NCBI GenBank assembly: GCA_003864495.1 | Contig: ML133388.1 | Span: 2,356,738-2,420,737, forward strand | Length of the DNA stretch: 64,000 bases | Origin: Nemopilema nomurai | Lineage: Eukaryota > Cnidaria > Scyphozoa > Rhizostomeae > Rhizostomatidae | Direction of reading: 5' to 3' | Position numbers and translations under genes: made by a program | Notes under the pieces: model-generated | Databases searched by the model: none | What the model was told of the DNA's origin: nothing | Seen by the model: the letters and a program-made list of their open reading frames with translations, nothing else | Part shown: positions 24,901 through 36,900 of the stretch, piece by piece | Layout: each line of letters begins with the position of its first letter | Position numbering within the stretch: the first letter of the stretch is position 1

Positions 24901-27900
24901 TCTGTATCAAGGGATTAAAGATTCTGCAATTTGCACGAAATTTTACAAGGATGAGCCTTCAAGTTTTCTGAGTCAGAATCAGAATCACTAACATCTATTA
25001 ATGAATAAAGTTCTAATTTCTTTTTGCTTTCTTGAAAAATATCGATGAAAATCATGGGCAAAGGTCTTGTTCTATATGTTCTATTTTCCTTTTTGGAAGC
25101 CTGTCATTACCTTCTACTCAAAGAGTCTTCGCAAATCTATCAGTCTGAAACTGATGATATTTAATTTGTGTTTGAATTCGATGTGACGCATACTGTATGA
25201 AGCTTGCATCTATAAAATGAACAATGAATTATCCAACAGGGTATCTGTTTTATGATTGATGTCTTATTTTATCAAATTTATCAACGTTTTTCACATGTCC
25301 ATAAATATTTTATGAAATATCTTTTATATTTGAGACTTGGAAAGTCAGAATATGCATTCGTCGTTGACAAGGTAACGTTTCTTTCCCCTCTATGCTTCTT
25401 GAATAAAAACCTTCGACTTCATTTGATAACTGTCTACAAAACCAAAAATGAAATTTCGAGTGCTCCTAGCAAAATTTGGAGTGTATGAAACGAGTGACTT
25501 TGCATTTTTATCGAGATAATCAATTTTATGATATCTTCATCTACTTTACATAATCAACAAAAAACAACGCCAGATTCGAAACATTAGGATCCATTATAGC
25601 AGCATCTATACGTTTGTTGAATTCCCCTAACGAACGGGCATTTGTAAAATTGCCAAAGATGATGATTACTTTATGGCATTGTGCTAAAGTTTTCTTCAAC
25701 TCGTACCTACCTTTCCGGTGTTTTGTAGTTTTGAATAAAAACGTCTTATAGATAAGCCTTGCAATTCTAACGTATTCCTTCAATAATGATATGGCGTCCT
25801 TTTTCTCCATGCTTCTCGTCAAATAGACAGTTCCTGTTTTGCTCACAAGATCTGGTGATATGGTAAGTTATGAAACTTTAATTTTATCAGCAACACGGTG
25901 ACATGGCTTTGTTTTGTTATTATGTTTTTTATTGTTGCTTTGAAGACTCTGGTCTCCTGATCATTTGGATTATCATTTCAATAACAGTGTTTTCTTAACA
26001 TTTTCTGCTGCTAGTAACAGGTGCATTTGATAAGTGAAACCATCTGCAAATATTTTTGTAAAATCTAAAAGACGAAGATCATCCACCAGCAAGCTTTTGG
26101 TATTTCAAAATTTACACTAATCGCCATTCTCTTTGCAATCAAAACTATGCTAATTTTATGCTTCTATTCAAGTCATTGTGTGTTTTCAAACACCGAGTTT
26201 AAAATACATTTTTTTGGGCTTACAGCTTTTTACCAGCTTACAAATTTTCAGCAATTTCTAGCCTCGGTCCTTTTTTGTCAAGTCGTTCACATTTTGCCAT
26301 GCCTCGATCACACTTCTAATTCCAGTCTGCCTTGCCTCGCCTGTTATTCAAAGCGGCTAATAAACCGCCATTAGGAAATTGAAGATGAAAAGAGCCTCTG
26401 TTATGAAAGCTAATACACCCTATGTTTTGGTTTTTCTGCATTCCTGACTAACGTGCATCAAAGATCAAATTTTTGCGTTTATACTTATTAATGTTTTATC
26501 TTTATTTACGTTTATTTTTATGTTTAGGGCATTGTTGTGCCTGTTTTCTTTCTCTCTCTTATTGTCCACCATATCGATATTCTCCTTATAATTTTCTCCA
26601 TTCCAAGGATGAGGCCTAAGTGAATGATTTGGCTACACGAAAGTTCATGTTTCGTGCAAGGCCTATCTCCACTTTTGAGAGAGTGCCAAATTTCAAAATT
26701 ACAGCTCTCCTAGTTTCAATTGACCACAGCTGCAATTTTTTTCATCGCGATCTCCTTTTTTACATATTAGGCCCCGAGAACAAAGGAGAGTGCAGTTTCA
26801 CTTATACTAGAAATGGCAGTCTTAAAAGACGTCAAGGTAATATCTTTTATTTCATTCCCAAGGGCATAGACCTTTTGTTTATCTGAGCTGCTGTTTTTAA
26901 AAACATTTTTATCTACTAATCAATTTGGCAGTGTACTTAATGTACTGACAGCGTAAATAATTATGGGTTTAGACCACTCCATATCAACCTAGTGTCATAG
27001 AGCCTATCATGTAAAGTTTTGCCTCGAGTACGATGACCTTAACAAACTAGGGCCATGGCTTGAAAATTTAAGGCTGCAATCTTCCAAACTATATTTAATA
27101 TCCTAATGAATGTTCCTTGGTTTGGTTTGCAGGCACTGGGCACTGTTCCCGAGATTTTAGTGCAACCGATAAAGAGCAAGGGACAGGTGAAGCTTTTTAT
27201 TATGGTTTTATTCATGTGTCAGATTGTATTTGGCGTCAACTTGCCAAGCTATGAAAATTTGCTTGTGCGATGATTTGCTAGCGAGAGTAAATGCTTTCAA
27301 AACAAGACAAAATTCTGTTTGTGCTTTTTTTAAGTTGTATGACCGGTCTTTCCCTAACGTTTTTGTTTTTCTGTCACGTTTCTGGAATAGTGACAGGAAG
27401 TGACTGGAAGGCCAGTAGGAGGCTGAAGTTTAAGCACTTCAAGGAAAATCACATGATTTTAAACTGACGTGTTTGTATGACATGTCATTAATCACATGTT
27501 CATTCTCTTGACGTCTAGCTACGTTCATGACGGTTTTTAATATTCAAATAATAATTCAAATAGAGAGATAATGCACTGACTCTTGACTTTGGTATCTAAG
27601 GTAGTTCTTCAGTAAATTCACAAGTGCAGCGAAAATGATATGATTAGTGATCTCAATTTGAAGTGAATGTGGCACAAGAATATAATAATGGTAATAATGG
27701 ATATTACCAGATCCACATGACATGGCTATTCTCTAATTCCGTTAACCTTGGTTATGAATTTTAACCTCTACGCCAATTTTAACAAATCTCTGTTAGAATT
27801 TACGCTACTGCTTCCACGACACTTTGATGACACTCATTACATAAGGAAACATCCTGAATTCTGGATGTTCGTCTAATTAAAATAATTCTTTCCATTGTAA

Positions 27901-30900
27901 TGCTTTGAAGGTTGGTGAGTTTGTTTTCGTCGTAGCCAGAGAGTTCCTATCAATAAAACCAGGATCTGTTTTGCTCCAAGACCGACAGGAATACTCTAGA
28001 ATAATTCAGAAAGGGCATTTTGAATAAATTTGGGGATTTCTTAAGTTGTTGCACCCTACAGTTATTGAATCGTCTCTTTTTAACATTTGCAAATATTTTA
28101 GGTCCCTTGGCGATTATTCAAAGGTCGGATTGAAGTTATACACAAGCTCCTGGAACCATTGGATGTTGATAAACATGGGTGAGTCATTTACACATTCTCA
28201 TCCTTTGACAACCCATGGAATATAGATTTCCTGTCTATGCGAACAAGACGAAAGAGTATTTATGACTCATAATTTTTGGATTAGTTTCTGTAAATGATAT
28301 CTCTTTTTATATACAGATTTAATGTGCATATCTCCTCCTTTAGTCTCATGTATAAACGAATTTTACCATGAAGCCCCATTGTTCCCCTTTAATTTTCTCT
28401 CACTGCTGCTTTTGATTCTTCGTGTCATCATGTTAGGGATTCTAACCCACATCTCATTATTTCTTAATTAATCTTACTTGGTTCTTTGTTCTTTGTTCAG
28501 AAACTTAAAAGAAAACTTTTATCATTCAACAAGTTCCAAGTAATAAGGATATTTAATTTTTACATAAGCTTTTAAATCCTATTAGTTTAATGGAACCATT
28601 GTTACAACGATGAAGTGTATAATCGAAAAAGGGTTTAAGATACTTGAGTTTTAAGTAAATCGTATAGATTTATATGACGGGTGATATATCAAATATTTAA
28701 AGCTGGATAAAGGAATAACATGAAATATATCCCATTGTATTGAGCCCAGTTGGAATGCAGGTAAACGCTTCAAACAATCATTGCTGAAGTATTGCTTGTA
28801 TTTACCTGTTAAGTTCATTCATTCATGTGTTATTATGTATTGATTCTAATATAGTAATTTGCATGCTTGCTTAGTAATGCAAAGTAACTTGTATGGTAGG
28901 ATAATTGTCAATGGAATTCTTTCACTATATGCGTGAGAAAATTATTTTCACATAGTCGATCATCTCCTCTTATTTGTGTCTTTGTAGATCTTTCACCACG
29001 GACGGTGTTATGCAGGTATGAGATGTTGTATGCTTTCTTGTGCACACTTCAACTTGTATCTCAGAACTTATATCATCTACAAGAGTCCGCTAATTGAGTG
29101 AAAACAGAAAGGAATTAGTACTACGTTCTCACTCTGTAATGAGGATTTAGGAAATTTGATGGAGTGATACATGGGCTCCAACCCTCACTAATTAACTATA
29201 TGCTTTCAGCACTCTAAAAAATGTGTGGCGACATAGCTTTTCCCTATTTTTGTACCTAGCTGTAATACATACCCCCTCCCCTTGACGCGGGTATTCCTCC
29301 CTCATGAACACACCTGGACTTGTGATTACCCCTTTCCTTCGACCTAGAGAACCTTGATCCAATGATATGCCTTCAAGAATTGGACTTTTAGGTATCAGTG
29401 CGTCGTCCGATAGCTTAGCCAGAAGAGCACTCAGTCGCCCTAATATGCTGATGCTCACAGATTAAAGTGAATCCCTTTCCCCTTGCATTGGTCTTCCCCT
29501 TGCATCTTTTTCTCCGCATTTTTCTCTCTCTTGCATCGGATATCATCTTCACTGTCGTTCGCTTTTTTACTGTATCATTTTTTACCTGTGCTCATAGCAA
29601 CTAAGCCAATCATCAGAGATAGCAAGACAGAATGATTCTGTTGTGTGATAAAATGACTCCATTTCGACAAAAACTTGGGCACTCCCTCTCTCTCTTTTTA
29701 CTTGTCCGCTTAAAAATAACAGGAGGTTTTGAATTTAGAAAGCAAGATTATCGAAACGGTTTCATAAACAAAATTATGCCACTCTGAACATTTGAATATT
29801 AAAGTCGGAGCTTTACAAAAATAAACACGTCGAGAATTCATTCATTTTCATCCTACAAGATATTCATATTTTATTTTCAATAAATTCTATTATTAATAAA
29901 AGCAGTTCTAAACACCACTATGGGGTGTTTTATTTGATTCAGTTTATAAAAGCAGGAAATCGGTTTTTCATGTTATCAAGAACGTATGCATTGAAATACT
30001 TTTGCTATGTTTTACTTTGTAAAATAATGAAGGAGATGATTTTGAATTCACATAATCATCGTTATTCATAAATTTCATGAAGTCAAAATTGATTTTGTTT
30101 TTCAGCTCGTTAAGAAGGCGATTGAGCATAGTCACAAGGAAGTTCGCGAAGCAGGAATTGCCTTGCTGTTTGATATGTATAAAAAGGTTGGTTTCATTTC
30201 GCGAGTTTTGAAACTGAGATTGTAGATTTAGCATTGTTCTTGGCTAGGTCAAGGGAAGCCTTTTAAATTGGTATGTTGACAGAAGAGGGGTATTTCGTGG
30301 GTTGTGAAGGGGAACCTCATCTCTATTTCTATATGCTGTAAAGTAAGGTAGTACGTACCCCCCTTGTGCCCCTTCCCCAGTACGGCTATGCTGCTTCAAG
30401 TTGTGCACATAGAGTCTTCAAAACTATATTGGCCTCTTACTTTAGAACATATTGATTCAATATTGAAGTTGATTCACACTCACAATAGCATCTGATTCTC
30501 TCCAACATGTGGTAGCTTTTATGAAGATTAAGATGGACAAGAGCTAGATGACTTTTGTTCGGTTGAACATCATCCTTATTTTGAAAGCATCTTTTCTTAA
30601 CTTGACCTGCCACTAAACCGTTTAAGTAATTGTAAGTCAAGACTTTCTAGTCCCCCGTCTCTACTTTCATATTCTTTTTGGAATGATATGTAATGATAAA
30701 AGTTGTATCAAAACCTAGGTTGGAAATGCTGTTCGATCGTACCTGCCCCCGGATGAGCCAGCAACGAGGAAGAATCCTTTGTTCAGTAGAATTTATGATG
30801 GTCTTGACAAGATCGATGGAAAACCAACGAAAGCAGAGCAAAAGGCATGTATACAGTTCCTTTATATTCCTGGAAAGCCCTTTAAACGTTTAGGAATTGA

Positions 30901-33900
30901 GGCTTGAGCACATACTAAATAGAGTGGACGGAAGGCTGTGAGAGAACCGAGCCGGTCCATTGTACTTTCTATAGGTGTTGCGATGCCCCCTAACCTTTTT
31001 TGGTAAGGTAACCACCCCTGCTCATCAACCCTACGTCAGCATGCTTGAGGCACGTCTTTGCCCCTCTACCCTTGTTTCATTCCAAGCACTTTACCATCTC
31101 TTTGCATCCACGATTCTTGCGATCTTTTAGCCAATTTAATCTGAATATTATTTCTTTTCTTTATTATCTTTTGCTCCAGCCTTGCTAACGAGTCTACTAT
31201 TTTGCATAGCATTTTAGAAATTATAGTGAACTTTGTCAATAAATATTGTGAAGTTAAAACATAAAACCTTTTATAACATCAGTGCCACTGTAAACCTCAG
31301 TATGTTCGTCTGAGTGCTTTTGGATGCAGGTCTATCCTTAATCTTCACTGTCCAATTGCGTTTTTAATAGACTGTCCAGTCAGGTCACTGTTGTGATAAT
31401 CCCTAGTACAGCGCCAGTAAATACGAGCATAGACATCTGTAGAGTCGAGTCATTAAATAATTATCAAATAGTAATCAAGGCATCAAAATGTTTTATGCAA
31501 AGAGAGAGATATTTTATTACCGTGAGGCCTCAGTTTGTATCACTATCAACTCTTTATTGTTTGAAATTGAAATTGATACCGCCCAGAGCTCAATTAGGAA
31601 AAGTTTCAAATGTTCTTCTCGCCACGTGTAACCAAAGTGTTCCGATGAATGTAAGGAAGGAATCTTTAGCGTCTACAAGGCCTTTGCTAGAATTACTAAT
31701 CGGTCTAGGACTCAGGGACGTAATTTTCTCCAGGTATGTTTATCAAGCAAAGAACTTGAATTCAAGATATCGGTTGCAGATGAAACACAGAAAAACATCT
31801 CATTGCTAATTTTATACAGCATTATGACCATTTCTACATTATATCATTAACAAACTAAATTCAACGCTCCCCCACTCCCCTTCTCCTTGTAGCAATGCAA
31901 TACTTCACGTGTTTACAGGAGTCCCGGTTTCTCAGGGTCCCTTTCAGAATGATAAATTAGTAACCTGGTTTATTTCTTACACGATTTGAAGTCGGCTTTC
32001 TCTCTATTGTCTGGGCTGTACTTTAATTATGCTGATTAAGTTTAATTTGCCTTTTCTCCCTTTGATTTCGCCTCTAATAATGCTAATAGCTTGACGTCAG
32101 TCGCTGTAGTTCTCCAGTCTATCTCGTCCTTATTGATTGCACCTTTGTCTTGCGCTTGCTTTCAAGGCTTAAGCATTGCGAAAGGGAGAGACTTTTTTGA
32201 CCCGTGTCTGGAATCGAATCATGTTCACAAAGCACGAAGCACACATTTGAGAGCAGGCTCCACTTAATAGACACTCCGAGTATTAAGATATCCATTTCTT
32301 TTCATGGTATCTCCATTTTGGTAATGACATGTTTAATCTCCTATTTAGAACACCGCTCGAAGTTCTACTTTTTATTTTTTCATTTAGAATAAGGGCCATG
32401 CTTTGTATTACATATCTATACATGATCATTATCAAGCTTCATATCATTTACTATATAGCTTCATATAGAACAAATCTTAATCCTCATATTAGTTTTATCA
32501 CACAGACAGAAGAAGTAAAGTGTCATCTTCTTTATAGAAGGAGTCAGTTTTAGGTAGATGTAGATGAAAACCAGGCTTCGTGTTATTTATCATTGCAAAA
32601 ACTAATTTCAGTCTGCGAAATTTATCGCCAACCTTCTATCTATACTCTTGGATACACTGCGAAGAAAAATATCGTTAAAGGGAATAGAAACATAGATCAA
32701 GCACTTTCTAAAAATAGATAGTACAGAGCCTGCGCAGTTTAGCCACATTGTAACTGTGCACGTGAAGTAGATTCAAAGGCAAATCGCGTGCAATCTACAG
32801 TGGAAGTGAGCACGTGGAATGGTAGATGGGTACTTGTGATTGGTTGATGTTTGATTGACAGTTCGAGCTTGCTGGCTCGGAGCCACTTAAATATGCTTCA
32901 ATTCCCTTTAATATTGCACAAAGATGGGGCAGTTTTCTCTTTACTGATTCCCCCTCGCGTGTGTAGAGACTACATAACTCCCACGTCTAGAGTTCTAATG
33001 TAATATAGACGTCGATTGGTATTTTCTTGGTCCCAGCTTTGTCTGAGATGTTATCATTAGGCTTCTCTTTTCTGCATTTCTTGTAATGCAGTCGCCTGTT
33101 GTTTCCTTTGAATTGGCCGAAAAGCTTGTTGCTAGGGTGTCTCCTGCTACTGGCTATGCGTCTTGTTTGTTGCTATGGCTTGTCTTCAGTCGCCGTATCG
33201 TGAAAGCTTCAGTTAAGGACCAACAACACTTGAAATGATACCAGCTCTCTCTCTATCAGCATCCGCAGAAATACACCCCTAGATATTTCATTCTTTATGA
33301 CGTAGCGTATCCAATTGGCTGATTTTTTGCAAATTTATAGCCCTATAACATTATTCGATATATTTAAAGGGAGACTGGAAGACCCTGCGAAGCATTGGAA
33401 ATATTATGCGTACAACTTGAAAATTTGGCAGCGATGAAACAATTAAATCTGAAGGTTTACTAATCATTCAGGGTAAAGGCTAGCCCTCTTTTCATTGACA
33501 AACATGGGGAATACGCTGATTGTCACGTGCCTTGCTGGTTTGTGTTCTAGTGGCCAATTCCTTTTCATACCATCTTGTTATACCCTAATATGGACCAGGC
33601 CACGACCTGAAAGTGGGGGGGGGGGGCATGGCTAATGAATTGAACTAGCATGAGCTAATGGTAAAACAGGTACTCATTTGACTTTTGGTTAATTAGAACA
33701 AGCCACTTCCTGGTTTTTAAAAGGCAATACAAGCTCTACTACTCGTCTTTACAGTTTGCAGTTAGTCAACGTATAAAAAGCGCACCCAATTTTGGTTTTT
33801 AAAAGACAATACAAGCTCTTCTACTCGTCTTTACAATTTGCAGTTAGTCAACGTATGAAAGTGCACCCAGTTTTGGTAAAAGTGTACCCAAGAGCTCTTT

Positions 33901-36900
33901 TAAGAAGCGGCTTCTATTTTATATTTGACAAGACATTGTACGTCAGAGTCGAAACGAACTTCTCTATTTTTGCAAAGTGAACTCTATTTAGAGCCCGGTG
34001 AACAACGGAGTGTATCGTTTCTCTGCTGCTTCTAATTAGTAATAATGCACCGCACGCTGTGCTTTTCTCACGAGAGCTTCGATTTGAATCTTTTCCCTTT
34101 GCGCGTGTGCATCTTGTATCAACTCTCTCAGAAGAACCAAATTTTCACAAGACTTTTCTCTTGAAGCTTTCTGGTTGGAAGCTTTGAGTCTAGGAAAGGG
34201 TTTTGGTATTTACTTTCGAAGAACAAAGATGAGACAACCTTTAAAACAAATTCTGGGCAAGCCGTGGAACACAGTGAAGGCAAAATTGAAACGAACTCAT
34301 TGTTGGCACATATAACCAATGACACAGTTATTGTTACATTTTAAGGCTCTCTTAAAATTCTCTCGAATTTTCCTGTTGGTATTAACCTGCTTTGATGGCA
34401 TCCTGTTGCCTGGCAACTAATTGCCTTCAAAGGCTGCAAGATCAGCGGCTCTCGGCTGCCAACCTCTTGCCGCTAGCGCACTAAATTTCTGGGCACCTGA
34501 ACTCCTGCGCACCTGACCTGTAGGTCAGCGGTTATTTCGAGCGAATGTCGTCATTCCTCTCCTCCCCCAGACCGCTTCACGATCAGTTGGGGTTGTTCTT
34601 TTGACTGATATCAACTTATTTCTATAGTCATACATATTAACTTATCATCCTTTATGTCTTCAGTTGCAAGCAAAACAGGAGCAAGAGGAGGTGGACAAGG
34701 CTAAGAAACAGGAGGTAAATCACAATTTAGACTTTCGTGCGTTTGAACATGGACATATTTTATTCAGAAAACTGAGACTGTTGTTATTTCCACTTGACAG
34801 CTGCTGTGTTTATCCCTGCTGCTAGGCAAAAATAGAGCCCACCGTGAAGAATTGCCATCTGTCTTCTTAAATATGTTACTCTGTTGTGTTGTTGAGAGCT
34901 TGCAATAGCGTACATGGCACCAGGGTGCTTTCTCTGTACGTGCGTGCCATCAAGGTTGCATAGTAACGAAAATAGGAGGCAGCATTAAGTCTTATGTTAC
35001 GCGAAGACTAATAGATATAATTCTCTCTCTCTCAGTCTTCACTCCTTGTTGTCACTTTTCACCAAGATATAAGCAGCAGTGACCCTTATTTGAGGTACCT
35101 GTAGCGTTCTTTGTAGAATGCTGAAGCAGAGTTGGTAACATTATTTCTTGCTTTTATCATGAGTATTGATTCTTGGAGACTCTTTGCATCATACCCTGTA
35201 CTTTTGGCAAATGTTAGTCCTTACTTAAGCAGCTTTTTCGTGCTGCTTTTTTCAAAGTTGTGGTGTGCAGTGTAGGATATGGGGTCATGGCAAACATGTT
35301 ATGCAAACCGTAGCTGAATTTAGGCCCGTTTTATTCTCACGGTCGCATGGGAATCGCCACTGTACTGTTAGTCATGTTTTCCTGTTGTTGAAATTCATGC
35401 CTAGGCATTTTGCAAGCAACAGGATCCAGCTGCTCTTTACTTGCTGTTGTTTCTTGCTGCTATACTCAATCTTCATCTTTGCTAACAGCTGGCTCAAGGC
35501 CGGTTCCCACTTGCTTGTCGCGCGACTGAGCGAATGCACTTTTGAGCATGCGCAAAACTCAACTTCCTCTTTCGCTGCGAATGCGCGACCAGTTGCTCAG
35601 CAGTTCAAGGTTTGAAGAGCCAATATTCAATAGCGTTGACTCAACAACTGCAATCGCAGCAGAGTGACGGTAGTGCTGGGGAATCAAATTCTGCCAATAT
35701 AATTGTGGAGAAAGATTAAGAAGAACGTTCCCCCAGAGAAGGAAGCGATTCTGGCCATTCGCTCGTTTGCCAGGTCGCGCAACCAGTGCGAATCAAGTGG
35801 AAACCGGCCTTTACTGTCCGACCCAAGCTTTTCGTAGAACATGGCACTCAGTTACGTCACCAGATTCTGTATTGAATGTTTCCAAGGTCCACTGCTACAT
35901 TACCTTCGATGTTCTGCGTACCGAGCATGAAGCCTTAGGCCCTCTGGGTCTTCCTATTGCTCTGGCTAGCCTCATAGCCAACTGTTAATAAAAGCCCAAC
36001 AAAGATTAACAGTTTCTAAGCTATTGCCTAGAATATATCAATTCAACGTCTTAATTTCGAGGTAGTTAAGTATATGTTTTTATAAAATTTTGAAATTTCG
36101 TTCTTGTTCCAGCTTAAGGTACGATTAGAAATCCTTCTATTTACAGAAGCAGTTGGTGATTTGCTAACCTAAAACAAAAAAAATTACACGAACAAGAATG
36201 AAATTTTTAGTGAAAAAAATTCTGCCGTATAAGTTGTAATAAACTGTATATTTTATGAAATTGTAAGGATGATAGACGATGATTTATTCCTAGAATTGTT
36301 ACTACGATGGATGGTTGCATATATCATATCGGGGAAATTTGAGGTCGTCAAATAGCGATGAGCGTTTATTGTAGCTTTTTGCGTATGTGAGCTGAGCTGA
36401 ACATTTCTTATTCTAACTTTTGATGAACTGTTCTCTTTAGCTGGCTGCACTGCAGAGTCAACTGAAGGAACTAAGAGCCTTAAAAGAAGCAGCCGATGAC
36501 TCGAAAAAAAATGTAAGGCCATTTTTGACGACATTCATTAAGATTATTTCAGATTAAAATGTCGCATTCATGTGTAGTTTTATGCTGTACCTTTCAAGGC
36601 GGTTTATCCCGTTGTTTTGATAGGCATTTCTAGTATGTTACCGATGTGAGGAAAATGTATTCTTAATTGGTAACAGTATTAGTGGCTCTATGGTTCCATT
36701 TTAAAAATTTCTCTTAACTTCAATTTTATAGACATTTTAGTCGTTTAATATCATTTATCATTTAATGTCATAACTTTAGAATAATGTCATCTTCGTTTCA
36801 TAACATTTACTGTTAATGTATTATCAAACTTTTGTTTAGATGTTCTGTTTTTTGTTTCCTTTTCACTAGACAACTAATCTAGCTTACTTTTGCTTTCTGT

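Larger units (their letters stand above)
30845..34663 (+). other. CEP104: Large CEP104 intron 28 with a probable GC donor
   Basis: The exon ends ...GAG CAA AAG and is followed by GCATGT; the acceptor is TTCAG before 34664. Only this junction keeps frame with the next exon. A GT four bases on (30849) shifts frame to a stop within exon 29. GC-AG introns are a known minority class. The 3.8-kb intron holds a dispersed repeat (32750-32912), a tandem duplication (33712-33876), a G12 run and an unrecognised open frame at 31393-31809. Confidence 0.75.

Noticed and set aside
29907..29931. Hairpin AAACACC / GGTGTTT, considered as a histone-type 3' stem-loop
   Set aside because: Does not match the histone stem-loop sequence and no histone frame is nearby.
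31393..31809. 138-residue open frame inside CEP104 intron 28
   Set aside because: No recognisable domain, composition like translated intron, no supporting context.
35265..35615. 116-residue open frame at 35265-35615
   Set aside because: Its second half runs through the end of the inverted-repeat element at 35497, so it is not a conserved gene.
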